A stretch of DNA of 9,218 nucleotides from an uncultured Slackia sp. (GCA_934646845.1 CAKUEV010000065.1:1-9218), one strand, 5' to 3'. Positions 1-6,517 are shown, counted from the first letter of the stretch. A program made the numbers and translations. The notes: generated from the sequence alone by a model not told the origin.

Positions 1-189
1 CATCGCATGTATCACAAGCTCAATGGCTTCAAGGAAAAGCACGGCAGCATGCTCTGCGTAGGCTGCGGCCGTTGCGTCGATGCATGCAAAACCGGCATCA
101 ATCCAATCGAAGTGCTGAAGTTCTTCGACGAGAAAACGCGCGGCGCGCATGACGCCCAGCAGGGAAAGGGGGCGACCAATGGCGAATAG
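1..189 (+). CDS. hydB: [NiFe] hydrogenase beta subunit, 4Fe-4S protein (HydB/AsrA-like), C-terminal fragment
   Basis: The frame is open from the first base, so this is the last 62 residues of a longer protein cut by the window edge; the ATG at 7 is internal. The visible part has a CxxCxxCxxxC ferredoxin motif (fragment residues 19, 22, 25 and 29, within CVGCGRCVDAC), typical of the C-terminal 4Fe-4S domain of sulfhydrogenase beta subunits and of AsrA of anaerobic sulfite reductase. In the family this subunit relays electrons between the small subunit clusters and the flavin subunit, in the cytosol. The next gene starts inside its 3' end (11-bp overlap), which suggests translational coupling. 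The assignment rests mainly on the cluster motif and on the downstream gamma-delta-alpha order. AsrA itself is unlikely because hydrogenase subunits follow. The N-terminal part cannot be assessed. Confidence 0.8.
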   Translation, partial: HRMYHKLNGFKEKHGSMLCVGCGRCVDACKTGINPIEVLKFFDEKTRGAHDAQQGKGATNGE

Positions 190-1093
190 GCATGCTTTCA
201 CGACTTCGGTTGAGGTATCTCCGCTCGCCGCGGCGGGCCATGTGAAAACGGGCGCCGAGCTGATGGCCGAAAATCCCTATCGTCCGTGGCCTGCGCGCAT
301 CACGTCTATCATGGAGCTCACCGCAACCGAGAAGCTCTTCGAATTCCGTTTGATTGACGAGCGCATTCGCGAAGCGTTCCACCAACAGCCCGGCCAGTTC
401 GTCGAGCTGTCCATCTTCGGTGTGGGCGAAGCCCCCATTTCCATTTCTTCGTCGCCTTCCAAGCAGGGCTTCATCGAGCTGTGCGTGCGACGCGCGGGCA
501 AGTTCACCGAGGAGCTGCATAAAATGCAGTGCGGCGACGTGGTTGGAATTCGCGGGCCCTTTGGCCGCCCATTCCCCTTCGAAAAAATGAAGGGCCACGA
601 CATTCTGCTTGTCGCGGGTGGTTTGGGCATCGCCCCTTTGCGCTCGCTGATTAACAACATTCACGACGAGCGCAGCGAGTTCGGCAAAGTCACCATCATT
701 TACGGCTCGCGCAACCCGCGCGAAGTCATGTTCCGCGACCAGTTCGAGATGTGGCGCCATCGCCACGACTTCGACCTTCATCTGACCGTCGACAATTACG
801 AAGACGGATGGGATGGCGAAGTGGGCCTGGTCACCAAGCCTTTCGAGCATTTGGAAGTCGATGCCGACAATACGTTCGGCGCACTGTGCGGGCCTCCAGT
901 CATGTACCGATTCGTCGTTGAGGAAATGCGCAAGAAGGGAATTCCCTACGATCGCATTTACATGAGCTTCGAGCGCCATATGAAATGCGGCATGGGCAAA
1001 TGCGGCCATTGCCAAGTGGGCCATCAGTATGTGTGCATTGACGGTCCCGTGTTCAATTATTGGGAAGCGAAGAATATTCAGGGGTCGATGTAG
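179..1093 (+). CDS. hydG: [NiFe] hydrogenase gamma subunit, FAD/NAD(P)-binding diaphorase with 2Fe-2S (HydG/AsrB-like)
   Basis: This is a 304-residue member of the ferredoxin-NADP reductase family, of the branch shared by sulfhydrogenase gamma, AsrB and the dihydroorotate dehydrogenase electron-transfer subunit. A FAD-binding barrel covers roughly residues 35-135, with the flavin motif APISIS at 85-90. The nucleotide-binding fold follows, with GGLGIAPL at 147-154 and LCGPPVM at 236-242. The C-terminus carries four cysteines (270, 275, 278, 286) in the CGMGKCGHC...C pattern that binds a 2Fe-2S cluster. Its role is exchange of electrons with NAD(P)+/NAD(P)H. I chose the ATG at 179 because a purine-rich AGGGAAAGGGGG lies just upstream; the ATG at 149 would add ten residues and lies before that site. 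The stop abuts the ATG of the small subunit. Subunit identity is secure; NADH versus NADPH preference cannot be read from the sequence. Confidence 0.9.
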   Translation: MANRHAFTTSVEVSPLAAAGHVKTGAELMAENPYRPWPARITSIMELTATEKLFEFRLIDERIREAFHQQPGQFVELSIFGVGEAPISISSSPSKQGFIELCVRRAGKFTEELHKMQCGDVVGIRGPFGRPFPFEKMKGHDILLVAGGLGIAPLRSLINNIHDERSEFGKVTIIYGSRNPREVMFRDQFEMWRHRHDFDLHLTVDNYEDGWDGEVGLVTKPFEHLEVDADNTFGALCGPPVMYRFVVEEMRKKGIPYDRIYMSFERHMKCGMGKCGHCQVGHQYVCIDGPVFNYWEAKNIQGSM

Positions 1094-1885
1094 ATGGAAT
1101 GCCAAACGAAAAGGAACGCCACGCCGCGCGTGGTGGTGCTGGGCTTGGCGAGCTGCTTCGGCTGCCAGCTGCAAATTACGAATGCCGAATCGCATTTGCT
1201 TGAAATTCTGGGCCAAATCGATGTGCAGTATTGGCAAATGGCTTCAAGTGTGCCCGAGCCCGAGGGCAATGTCGACGTTGTGATTATCGAAGGCGCGGTT
1301 TCCACGGTGGAATCTCGCGAAATCGTGGAGCGTTGGCGTAAGCGCGCGAAATGCCTGATCGCCATGGGTGCATGTGCGGTATGCGGAGGCATTCCCTCCA
1401 TCGCGGCGCATCATTTGGACGAGCGCGCGAAAAGCGTGTATGGCGATGCGCTCCCTTCCGCCTGCGGAGAAATGCTTGTTCCGCAGCCGGTCAGCAGCGT
1501 GGTCGATGTCGATTTCGAAGTTCGCGCATGCCCCATCGATCCCGCCGATTTCGTTGCGGTGATGCAGCATGCCATATATGGAAGCAATGCCACGGTGCAA
1601 ACGGGAACGTTGTGCGGCAGCTGCAAACGCAATGAAAGCGGCTGCTTGTGGCGTGAAGGAAAAGTGTGCCTGGGCCTCGTGACCCAAGAGGGTTGCGGCG
1701 CGAAGTGCGTGCAACTTGGCCGCGAGTGCAATGGCTGCTGTGGCCTGTCGGCTAACGCGAATCTTTCGGCGGCCCGCGCGTTTGCCGAAAGCACGGGCGT
1801 CGGCGCTGCTCGCTTCGATGAGGCGCTTGAATTGTTCAACCTGGCGAACCCCATGCTTTCACCAATTTCGGAAGGGGAGGAGTAG
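1094..1885 (+). CDS. hydD: [NiFe] hydrogenase delta (small) subunit, group 3b-like
   Basis: This 263-residue protein carries electrons between the NiFe site and the diaphorase. Proximal-cluster ligands are visible as CFGC (Cys21, Cys24), the Cys94 of GACAVCGGIP, and Cys146 in ACPIDP. The EGAV at 66-69 is the usual second motif of small subunits. A second cysteine-rich half follows, with Cys174, 177, 184 and 192 and then 201, 205, 212, 215 and 216. This fits two further 4Fe-4S clusters as in Pyrococcus HydD, whose length is about the same. There is no Tat signal and no membrane segment, so the enzyme should be cytosolic. The start codon directly follows the hydG stop (TAG-ATG), with AGGGG about nine bases upstream. 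Cys97 and the doubled Cys215-216 exceed the ligands needed. Confidence 0.92.
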   Translation: MECQTKRNATPRVVVLGLASCFGCQLQITNAESHLLEILGQIDVQYWQMASSVPEPEGNVDVVIIEGAVSTVESREIVERWRKRAKCLIAMGACAVCGGIPSIAAHHLDERAKSVYGDALPSACGEMLVPQPVSSVVDVDFEVRACPIDPADFVAVMQHAIYGSNATVQTGTLCGSCKRNESGCLWREGKVCLGLVTQEGCGAKCVQLGRECNGCCGLSANANLSAARAFAESTGVGAARFDEALELFNLANPMLSPISEGEE

Positions 1886-1888
1886 CCC

Positions 1889-3166
1889 ATGCGCACGACG
1901 CTTTCCATGCACCATATTGCTCGCATCGAGGGACACGGCAACATCTCGCTTTCCATAGAAGATGGTCGCGTGTCCGATGTGAAGATGAACGTGGTGGAAC
2001 CCGCCCGTTTATTCGAGTCGATGGTGGGAGGACGCCCCTTCACCCAAACGAGCTATATCGCCTCGCGCATTTGCGGAATTTGCTCGTCGAGCCATGTGAT
2101 AACCGATTTGCTTGCGATTGAGCAAATTGTTGGCGTGAAGACGAGCGAGCGCACGCGCGTTCTGCGAGAGCTGCTCGTGTATGGCAGCTTCCTGCAGAAT
2201 CATGCAGCGCACTTGTTCGTTTTTGCCGCCCCCGATTTCGAAGGACTCGACAGCGCTTTTCCCCTTGCGGAATCGGCGCCCGAGCTTTTCAATGGCGGAA
2301 TGGGCATTAAGGCGCTGGGCAATGAGTTGTGTACGCTCGTTGGCGGACGCTCCATTCATCCCATCACATGCGTTGTAGGCGGTTTCACCCACGAGCCTTC
2401 TCGCGACGACTGTCTTGCCATGGCCGACAAAGTTGCTGCTGCGCGTGAATTCTGCGAAAAAACGGTCGATGTTTTCGCGGGCTTCAAGGTTCCACAGATT
2501 GAGACCTCCGGCGATTTCATGGCGCTCGTGGAAGATGGCCGCTATTGCGTGGTTGGCGACACGGCGGCCTTCGCATCCGACGGCGCGCGTTTCGCCGCGG
2601 CCGATTACACCGACAACATCGAAGAATACGCCGTCGATCATTCGGCTGCGCGATTCTCGCGTCGCGCGAGCACGAAGAAAAACATCACGACGAGCGCGCT
2701 TGCGCGTATCAATTTGAGCTGGAATGAGCTTTCGCAGCCTGCACGATTGGCTGCGGCCAAGGCGGGCCTTCGTCCTCCGGTGCGAAACCCCTTCTTAAAC
2801 AATGTTGCGCAGGCCGTCGAGCTCGTCGATGTGTGCGTTCGTTGCGAAGCGATGCTCCGTTGGCTCGCATTCGGCGAAGGAACGAGCAAGCCTGTCGATT
2901 TCGAGGTTCGTGCGGGCAGGGGCGTTGGCATGACCGAGGCTCCGCGCGGCACGCTCATCCATGAGCTGGAAATTGGGGAAGATGGGCGCGTTAAACACGC
3001 GAGCATCATCACGCCCACGGTCCATAATCTGGGCGATACCGAATCGAGCGTGCGCACGCTTGCCGATTTGATGGCTGAGCAGGGTGCTTCCGAGGAAGAA
3101 ATTCGTTTGGAGGTCGGAAAACTCGTGCGCGCGTACGATCCGTGCCTCTCGTGTTCCGTGCATTAG
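1889..3166 (+). CDS. hydA: [NiFe] hydrogenase alpha (large, catalytic) subunit, group 3b-like, without C-terminal extension
   Basis: This 425-residue protein carries the NiFe(CN)2CO site where H2 is split or formed. RIEGHG near the N-terminus supplies the conserved Glu14. The first metal motif RICGIC is at 60-65 (Cys62, Cys65), with His69 in SSSHV. EAPRG at 350-354 supplies the conserved active-site arginine (Arg353), and ITPTVHNLGD follows. The second metal motif DPCLSCSVH (Cys419, Cys422) is the very end of the protein: the TAG stop follows the histidine codon. Most large subunits, including Pyrococcus HydA, continue a few residues and are trimmed by an endopeptidase after this histidine. 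All four Ni/Fe cysteines are present, so the enzyme looks intact. A strong AGGGGAGGAG site lies before the ATG, three bases after the hydD stop. It is the last gene of the operon; hyp maturation genes are not in this window. Confidence 0.94.
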   Translation: MRTTLSMHHIARIEGHGNISLSIEDGRVSDVKMNVVEPARLFESMVGGRPFTQTSYIASRICGICSSSHVITDLLAIEQIVGVKTSERTRVLRELLVYGSFLQNHAAHLFVFAAPDFEGLDSAFPLAESAPELFNGGMGIKALGNELCTLVGGRSIHPITCVVGGFTHEPSRDDCLAMADKVAAAREFCEKTVDVFAGFKVPQIETSGDFMALVEDGRYCVVGDTAAFASDGARFAAADYTDNIEEYAVDHSAARFSRRASTKKNITTSALARINLSWNELSQPARLAAAKAGLRPPVRNPFLNNVAQAVELVDVCVRCEAMLRWLAFGEGTSKPVDFEVRAGRGVGMTEAPRGTLIHELEIGEDGRVKHASIITPTVHNLGDTESSVRTLADLMAEQGASEEEIRLEVGKLVRAYDPCLSCSVH

Positions 3167-3222
3167 GCGATTTTTGCGAGTTTTGAGGTGTGGAAATACG
3201 CCCCTAATGGCGATTTTTGCGA
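3166..3222 (+). repeat. 14-bp direct repeat behind hydA
   Basis: GGCGATTTTTGCGA occurs at 3166-3179, starting on the last base of the hydA stop, and again at 3209-3222, 43 bases later. Both copies are exact. The second copy runs almost into the terminator hairpin. It may be a small local duplication; no function is evident. Confidence 0.6.
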
Positions 3223-3226
3223 TGAT

Positions 3227-3250
3227 TCGAGCCGCCTTCGGGCGGCTCGA
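3227..3250 (+). terminator. Hairpin terminator of the hydrogenase operon
   Basis: A perfect 10-bp stem (TCGAGCCGCC with GGCGGCTCGA) encloses a TTCG tetraloop, 60 bases behind hydA. The following bases (CTGGTTTAAT) contain only a short T run, so it may be a weak intrinsic terminator or a 3'-end stabilising hairpin. Confidence 0.6.
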
Positions 3251-3416
3251 CTGGTTTAATGTGGACAAAATGTGAGCAAACAGGTAGTAATTCTCTCAAA
3301 CACGACCGCTCACGTCCTAAAACATACCGTTCGCCGAAAGTGAAAAACTTTTTTTCGAGTGGATATTTCGAGAAAATGACCGAAAAAAGTTGGTCAAATT
3401 TACAATATGGGAATTG
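3251..3416. other. AT-rich noncoding spacer between convergent genes
   Basis: No credible reading frame, RNA gene or mobile-element end is visible here. The stretch is clearly richer in A and T than the flanking genes and contains runs such as TTTTTTT around 3350. It separates the terminator of the hydrogenase operon from that of the regulator gene. Confidence 0.5.
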
Positions 3417-3457
3417 AAAAAATGCCGTTTGACGTGGTCAAACGGCATTTTGTTTTC
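3417..3457. terminator. Bidirectional intrinsic terminator between hydA and the TetR gene
   Basis: A perfect 14-bp stem, AAAATGCCGTTTGA (3419-3432) with TCAAACGGCATTTT (3438-3451), encloses the loop CGTGG. Reading leftwards, the stem ends in a run of six T, which suits the regulator gene whose stop lies about 25 bases away. Reading rightwards it ends in TTTTGTTTT, so it can also stop readthrough from the hydrogenase operon. Confidence 0.88.
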
Positions 3458-3475
3458 AGGGCGTGAAGGAATGGT

Positions 3476-4135
3476 TTAAAGCACGCGGCGCAGCTGCTGT
3501 TCCTTAATTTCGCTCTCGAGAGAGGAGTGAATGATGTTTTGGAACGGTTCGACGTCGCTCAAAATGCCCGCATTCGAGAGCTCGGGGTCGGAAATTCGAT
3601 GCACGAGATAGCTGATCGCGGCCCCTGTATAGAACTCGGCAAGGAAGTGCACGGCCGAGTCGCTCAAGGAGCGATTGCTCAAAATGAATCGAATGTCGCG
3701 CTCAAGCGCCGGGACATAGAGCTTGTAGAGGTATGAGCGCAGCCCATCTTTCTCGGTGCTGTGGAGCGCCTTGGCGTAATATGCGCGGCGCTTTTCGAGC
3801 GTGTCGGCGAGCGCCTGGAAGAACTCGGAACCATCGAGCGAGCGCACGCCAACCTTTTTGAAGGCGTAATACGGCTTGTCGGCAATAGCCCCGTCCTCTT
3901 CGCGCTCATACACCAAATGGTCGGAATCGAAGCGCTCAAGCAGCGTTTCGGCAAGATCGTTGCGGAAGACCCAGCGAATGAGGTGGGCCTTGTCTTCGAA
4001 GTGGTAGTAAAAGGTTTTGCGGTTTTTGCCCGATGCGGCAACGATGTCGGAAACCGAGATTCTTTCAATGGGGAGCTTCTCGGCGAGGCTCACGAACGAT
4101 TCGCCCATAAGCTCCATGGTGTCGGAAGATGCCAT
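3476..4135 (-). CDS. TetR/AcrR-family transcriptional regulator
   Basis: This is a 219-residue cytosolic DNA-binding protein. The N-terminal helix-turn-helix lies at about 26-52 (ISVSDIVAASGKNRKTFYYH and the following FEDKAHL), the typical TetR recognition region with the conserved TFYYHF. The remaining roughly 160 residues are helical and resemble the ligand-binding domain of the DhaS-like TetR branch, though only weakly. The start is supported by AAGGAG four bases before the ATG. It is divergent from the acyl-CoA dehydrogenase/fix operon across a 411-base region with three related palindromes, so it probably controls that operon and perhaps itself. The inducer is unknown; an acyl-CoA or the free acid reduced by the neighbouring pathway is a reasonable guess. 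The gene is convergent with hydA, so control of the hydrogenase is less likely. Confidence 0.88.
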   Translation of the reverse strand: MASSDTMELMGESFVSLAEKLPIERISVSDIVAASGKNRKTFYYHFEDKAHLIRWVFRNDLAETLLERFDSDHLVYEREEDGAIADKPYYAFKKVGVRSLDGSEFFQALADTLEKRRAYYAKALHSTEKDGLRSYLYKLYVPALERDIRFILSNRSLSDSAVHFLAEFYTGAAISYLVHRISDPELSNAGILSDVEPFQNIIHSSLESEIKEQQLRRVL

Positions 4136-4190
4136 AACGCTCCTTACATTACGAGTGATTTGGGACAGTTTTGCGAGTGCGTGGTGAAAA

Positions 4191-4204
4191 CAAGCACATG
4201 CTTG
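4191..4204. promoter_or_regulatory. Palindrome in the TetR gene leader
   Basis: CAAGCA-CA-TGCTTG is a perfect inverted repeat of 6-bp arms with a 2-base centre. It lies between the proposed -10 of the regulator gene and its start codon. It could be an autoregulatory operator, but it differs from the three palindromes further upstream, so the link is uncertain. Confidence 0.3.
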
Positions 4205-4233
4205 GGAACGGCGCCCTGTGGAAAACTATCCAT

Positions 4234-4242
4234 ATTTTAGCA
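4234..4242 (-). promoter_or_regulatory. Possible extended -10 promoter of the TetR gene
   Basis: On the minus strand the bases read TGCTAAAAT, an extended -10 (TGnTAAAAT). No good -35 stands at the usual distance, which is tolerable for an extended -10. A start near 4227 would give a leader of about 90 bases. Confidence 0.4.
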
Positions 4243-4277
4243 TCAGAGTCCGACACAAGCATCGATATGTCCTACTA

Positions 4278-4346
4278 GTTTTATAAGTAAAACATGCTCA
4301 TTTCACTTGTAAGAATGTCATTTTGCCTTGTTTTACCTGTTAAAAC
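4278..4346. promoter_or_regulatory. Three operator-like imperfect palindromes
   Basis: Three related sites stand in a row: 4278-4293 (GTTTTATAAGTAAAAC), 4300-4316 (ATTTCACTTGTAAGAAT) and 4330-4346 (GTTTTACCTGTTAAAAC). With the first read on the other strand they share RTTTYACYTRT-ARAAY. Centres are about 22 and 30 bases apart. Sites of this size and symmetry are typical for TetR dimers, and the position between the regulator and the divergent operon fits. The third site would overlap the -35 region of a possible operon promoter. The pattern is seen directly; binding by the adjacent regulator is inferred. Confidence 0.55.
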
Positions 4347-4364
4347 ATATGCCAATCCTATATA
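4337..4364 (+). promoter_or_regulatory. Weak candidate promoter of the acyl-CoA dehydrogenase/fix operon
   Basis: CTGTTA at 4337-4342 and TATATA at 4359-4364, separated by 16 bases, are a poor but possible -35/-10 pair. It overlaps the third palindrome, as expected for a repressible promoter. It would leave a leader of about 175 bases. Other AT-rich hexamers nearby (for example TTATAT near 4390) could serve instead. Confidence 0.25.
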
Positions 4365-4481
4365 TCGAACCACAAAGCTACAGAATTAGTTATATGTCCC
4401 GCAAAACGGCCTAATTTTACCCAGAATTTAGGAACTGACCATGCTCGAACGGACAGGAACGGCGTATTCTGCCGATATCGA

Positions 4482-4512
4482 AACCTGCGCCTTGTAGCGA
4501 AGGGGACAGGTT
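4482..4512 (+). other. Leader hairpin before the acyl-CoA dehydrogenase gene
   Basis: AACCTG (4482-4487) pairs with CAGGTT (4507-4512) and inside it CCTT (4490-4493) pairs with AAGG (4500-4503), leaving a GTAGCG loop and a small internal loop. It ends 23 bases before the ribosome-binding site and has no T run, so it is not a terminator. It might affect mRNA stability; no known riboswitch is recognised. Confidence 0.3.
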
Positions 4513-4546
4513 GGTCGAAAAGTCGACTCTTAACTAGGAGGAAGCA

Positions 4547-5701
4547 ATGGATTTCGCTTTGACCGATGAGCAAGAGCTGCTGCTCGAAAGCGTGCGCGAG
4601 TTCTGCGATCGCTACTTCACCGACGACGTCGTGAAGGAAATGTACGAGAACGGCGGCATGCCCGACGAGATCGCCGAGGCATATCGCGACGCTGGCTTTG
4701 GCCTGATGGGTATTCCTGAGGAGTACGGCGGAATCCCGGCTGACAAAGTCACGTTGGGCCTGATGATCGAGGAGCTTTACCACAGCGCTGGCTGCATGCA
4801 CATCCTCTATCAGAACTCCCTGTCCATGTTCGACATCATGGAGTTCGGCACCGAAGAGCAGAAGCAGCAGGCCGTTGACCACTACATGGAGACCGGCTGG
4901 CCTATCGCTTCTCTGTCCATCTCCGAGCCGGGCGCTGGCTCCGACAATGGCTCCATGACCTGCGTCGCTAAGAAGCAGGCCGACGGCACCTATAAGCTTT
5001 CTGGCCAGAAGACCTGGGTCACCATGGGCGAGAAGCTCCCGTACACCATCGTCGTCGCCAAGGACGAGGATCCCAGCCGCGAGAACCGCAACATGTCCCT
5101 TTGGTACATCCCCATGGACACCCCGGGCGTTTCCACCGCTTCGCTGCACAAGATCGGCCAGCAGTGCATCCCGTTCTGCGAAGTCTACTTCGATGACGTC
5201 GTCGTTACCGAAGAGCAGCGCATGGGCAAGCCGGGCGAGGGCTTCATGATGCTCATGAAGAACTTCGAGATCGAGCGCTCCTTCATCGTCGCCGAGCAGG
5301 TTGGTCTGGCTCAGGCCGCCCTCGAGGACGCTGCCAAGTACGCCAACCAGCGCATCGCCTTCGGCAAGCCGATCACCAAGCTGCAGATGATCCAAGAGAA
5401 GCTCTGCGACATGGAGATCAAGGTTCAGAACACCCGCAACATGCTCTACAAGACCCTGTGGAAGCTCGACAACGGCGAATCGGTTCAGCTCGACTCCGCG
5501 ATGCTGAAGCGCTACGGCTGCTCCGAGTGCTTCCAGGTCGCCGACATGGCGCTCTCCATCTACGCCGGTTTGGGTTATACTACTGAAGTCCGCATTGGCC
5601 GCATTTGGGCCGACCTGCGCGGCAACATGTTTGGCGGTGGCACCCACGAAGTCATGGCCTACATCGCCGGCCGTCAGGTTGCCAAGAAGTACGCCAATTA
5701 G
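4547..5701 (+). CDS. Acyl-CoA dehydrogenase family protein, CaiA-like (probable enoyl-CoA reductase)
   Basis: This 384-residue cytosolic FAD enzyme has the full acyl-CoA dehydrogenase layout: an N-terminal helical domain (1-115), a beta domain with the FAD/substrate signature SISEPGAGSDNGS (124-136), and a C-terminal helical domain with NQRIAFGKPI (267-276). It resembles E. coli CaiA (crotonobetainyl-CoA reductase) in length and in the NxLYxxxWKxDNG segment. The usual catalytic glutamate of the EGT motif is replaced by Gly364 (GGGT, 363-366). CaiA also has glycine there, and Glu243 in FEIERSF sits where isovaleryl-CoA dehydrogenase keeps its base. The following fixABCX genes suggest that it receives electrons from FixAB and reduces a 2-enoyl-CoA, although the reverse direction cannot be excluded. 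AGGAGGA lies just before the ATG. The stop is a tandem TAG-TAA. No CoA ligase or transferase lies beside it, so the substrate is open. Confidence 0.9.
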   Translation: MDFALTDEQELLLESVREFCDRYFTDDVVKEMYENGGMPDEIAEAYRDAGFGLMGIPEEYGGIPADKVTLGLMIEELYHSAGCMHILYQNSLSMFDIMEFGTEEQKQQAVDHYMETGWPIASLSISEPGAGSDNGSMTCVAKKQADGTYKLSGQKTWVTMGEKLPYTIVVAKDEDPSRENRNMSLWYIPMDTPGVSTASLHKIGQQCIPFCEVYFDDVVVTEEQRMGKPGEGFMMLMKNFEIERSFIVAEQVGLAQAALEDAAKYANQRIAFGKPITKLQMIQEKLCDMEIKVQNTRNMLYKTLWKLDNGESVQLDSAMLKRYGCSECFQVADMALSIYAGLGYTTEVRIGRIWADLRGNMFGGGTHEVMAYIAGRQVAKKYAN

Positions 5702-5758
5702 TAAGTCACGCATAAGACAGTCTGTTAAGAAACGTATCCGAGAAGGGAAAGGTACAAG

Positions 5759-6517
5759 ATGAAAATCGTTGTTTCTTTCAAGGTCGTTCCTGACGATCAG
5801 GACATCCAGGTGTCCGGCGACGGTAGCCTCGACTACGCCAAGGCTCACCAGATCGTCTCGACCTACGACTTGAACGCGATGGAAGCCGCCGCTCAGCTGG
5901 CTGCTGCCAACGAAGGTTCCGAAGTCGTGGGTATCACGGTCGGCGGTAAAAAAATCGACGACTCCAAGACCAAGAAGAACGTGCTTGCTCGCGGCATTGA
6001 TCAGCTCTACATGACCGCTGACGACGCCTGCGCCGACCTCGACGCTGGCGCTACCGCTGCGGCTCTCGCCGAGCTCGTTGCCAAGGTGGGCGAATATGAC
6101 CTCATCATCTGCGGCGACGGCTCTGCTGACAACTACGCTCAGCAGGTTGACGTGCAGCTGGCCGCTAAGCTCGGTCTGCCCGTCGTCAATGGTGCTACCA
6201 AGATTGAAGCTGGCGACGGCGTTGTGACCGTTGTCCGCACCCTCGAAGACGTCGTCGAGACCGTTGAGGTCCCGCTGCCTGCCGTTGTTTCGGTTGCTCC
6301 CGACGTCGCTCTGCCCCGCATCCCGGGCATGAAAGACATTCTGGCCGCCGGCAAGAAGCCGATGAACGTCTCCGCTGCTGAAGGCACCTTCGCCAACAGC
6401 ATCGAAGTCGTCGACTGCAAGGCTCCCAAGCAGGCCGACCGCAAGCTCGAGATCATCGACGCCGCCGACGATGGCGCCATCGAGAAGTTCGCTGCCGCCA
6501 TCAAGGCCGCTCTGTAG
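5759..6517 (+). CDS. fixA: Electron transfer flavoprotein beta subunit, FixA family
   Basis: This 252-residue protein is the nucleotide-binding half of a heterodimeric electron transfer flavoprotein. It matches E. coli FixA (256 residues) along its length: KVVPDDQDI near the N-terminus, the GSLDY and YDLNAMEAA segments, ICGDGSADNYAQQV at 117-130, and LPAVVSVAPDV followed by PRIPGMKDIL. The loop at 118-130 replaces the DGDTAQVGP consensus of common EtfB proteins. That loop contacts AMP in ordinary ETFs and the bifurcating FAD in bifurcating ones. The E. coli protein has the same kind of variant. The protein should pair with FixB and pass electrons to or from the acyl-CoA dehydrogenase encoded 57 bases upstream. 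GAAGGGAAAGG precedes the start codon. Family assignment is firm; bifurcation is not shown. Confidence 0.93.
   Translation: MKIVVSFKVVPDDQDIQVSGDGSLDYAKAHQIVSTYDLNAMEAAAQLAAANEGSEVVGITVGGKKIDDSKTKKNVLARGIDQLYMTADDACADLDAGATAAALAELVAKVGEYDLIICGDGSADNYAQQVDVQLAAKLGLPVVNGATKIEAGDGVVTVVRTLEDVVETVEVPLPAVVSVAPDVALPRIPGMKDILAAGKKPMNVSAAEGTFANSIEVVDCKAPKQADRKLEIIDAADDGAIEKFAAAIKAAL

Noticed and set aside
149..178. Earlier ATG for hydG adding ten residues
   Set aside because: The AGGGAAAGGGGG ribosome-binding sequence lies between this ATG and the one at 179, so the later start is preferred.
98..1237. Minus-strand open frame across hydG
   Set aside because: It is antisense to a gene whose FAD, NAD and 2Fe-2S motifs are all in place; the translation is H/A/R-rich without motifs.
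3084..3275. Small + strand frame overlapping the end of hydA and the spacer
   Set aside because: It runs out of frame over the conserved end of hydA and through the repeat and terminator; there is no family resemblance.
3401..3451. Possible small RNA with TACAAT -10 and the 3417-3457 terminator
   Set aside because: No acceptable -35 is present and the transcript would consist of little more than the terminator hairpin.
4350..4418. Possible 22-residue leader peptide in the control region
   Set aside because: It has no ribosome-binding site and no run of regulatory codons or following attenuator hairpin with T run.
4358..5848. Long open frame (496 codons) on the minus strand across the acyl-CoA dehydrogenase gene
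   Set aside because: It is fully antisense to a gene with clear family motifs, its translation is low-complexity and rich in L, V, H, G and D, and it matches no known fold. Strong codon bias on the + strand explains it.
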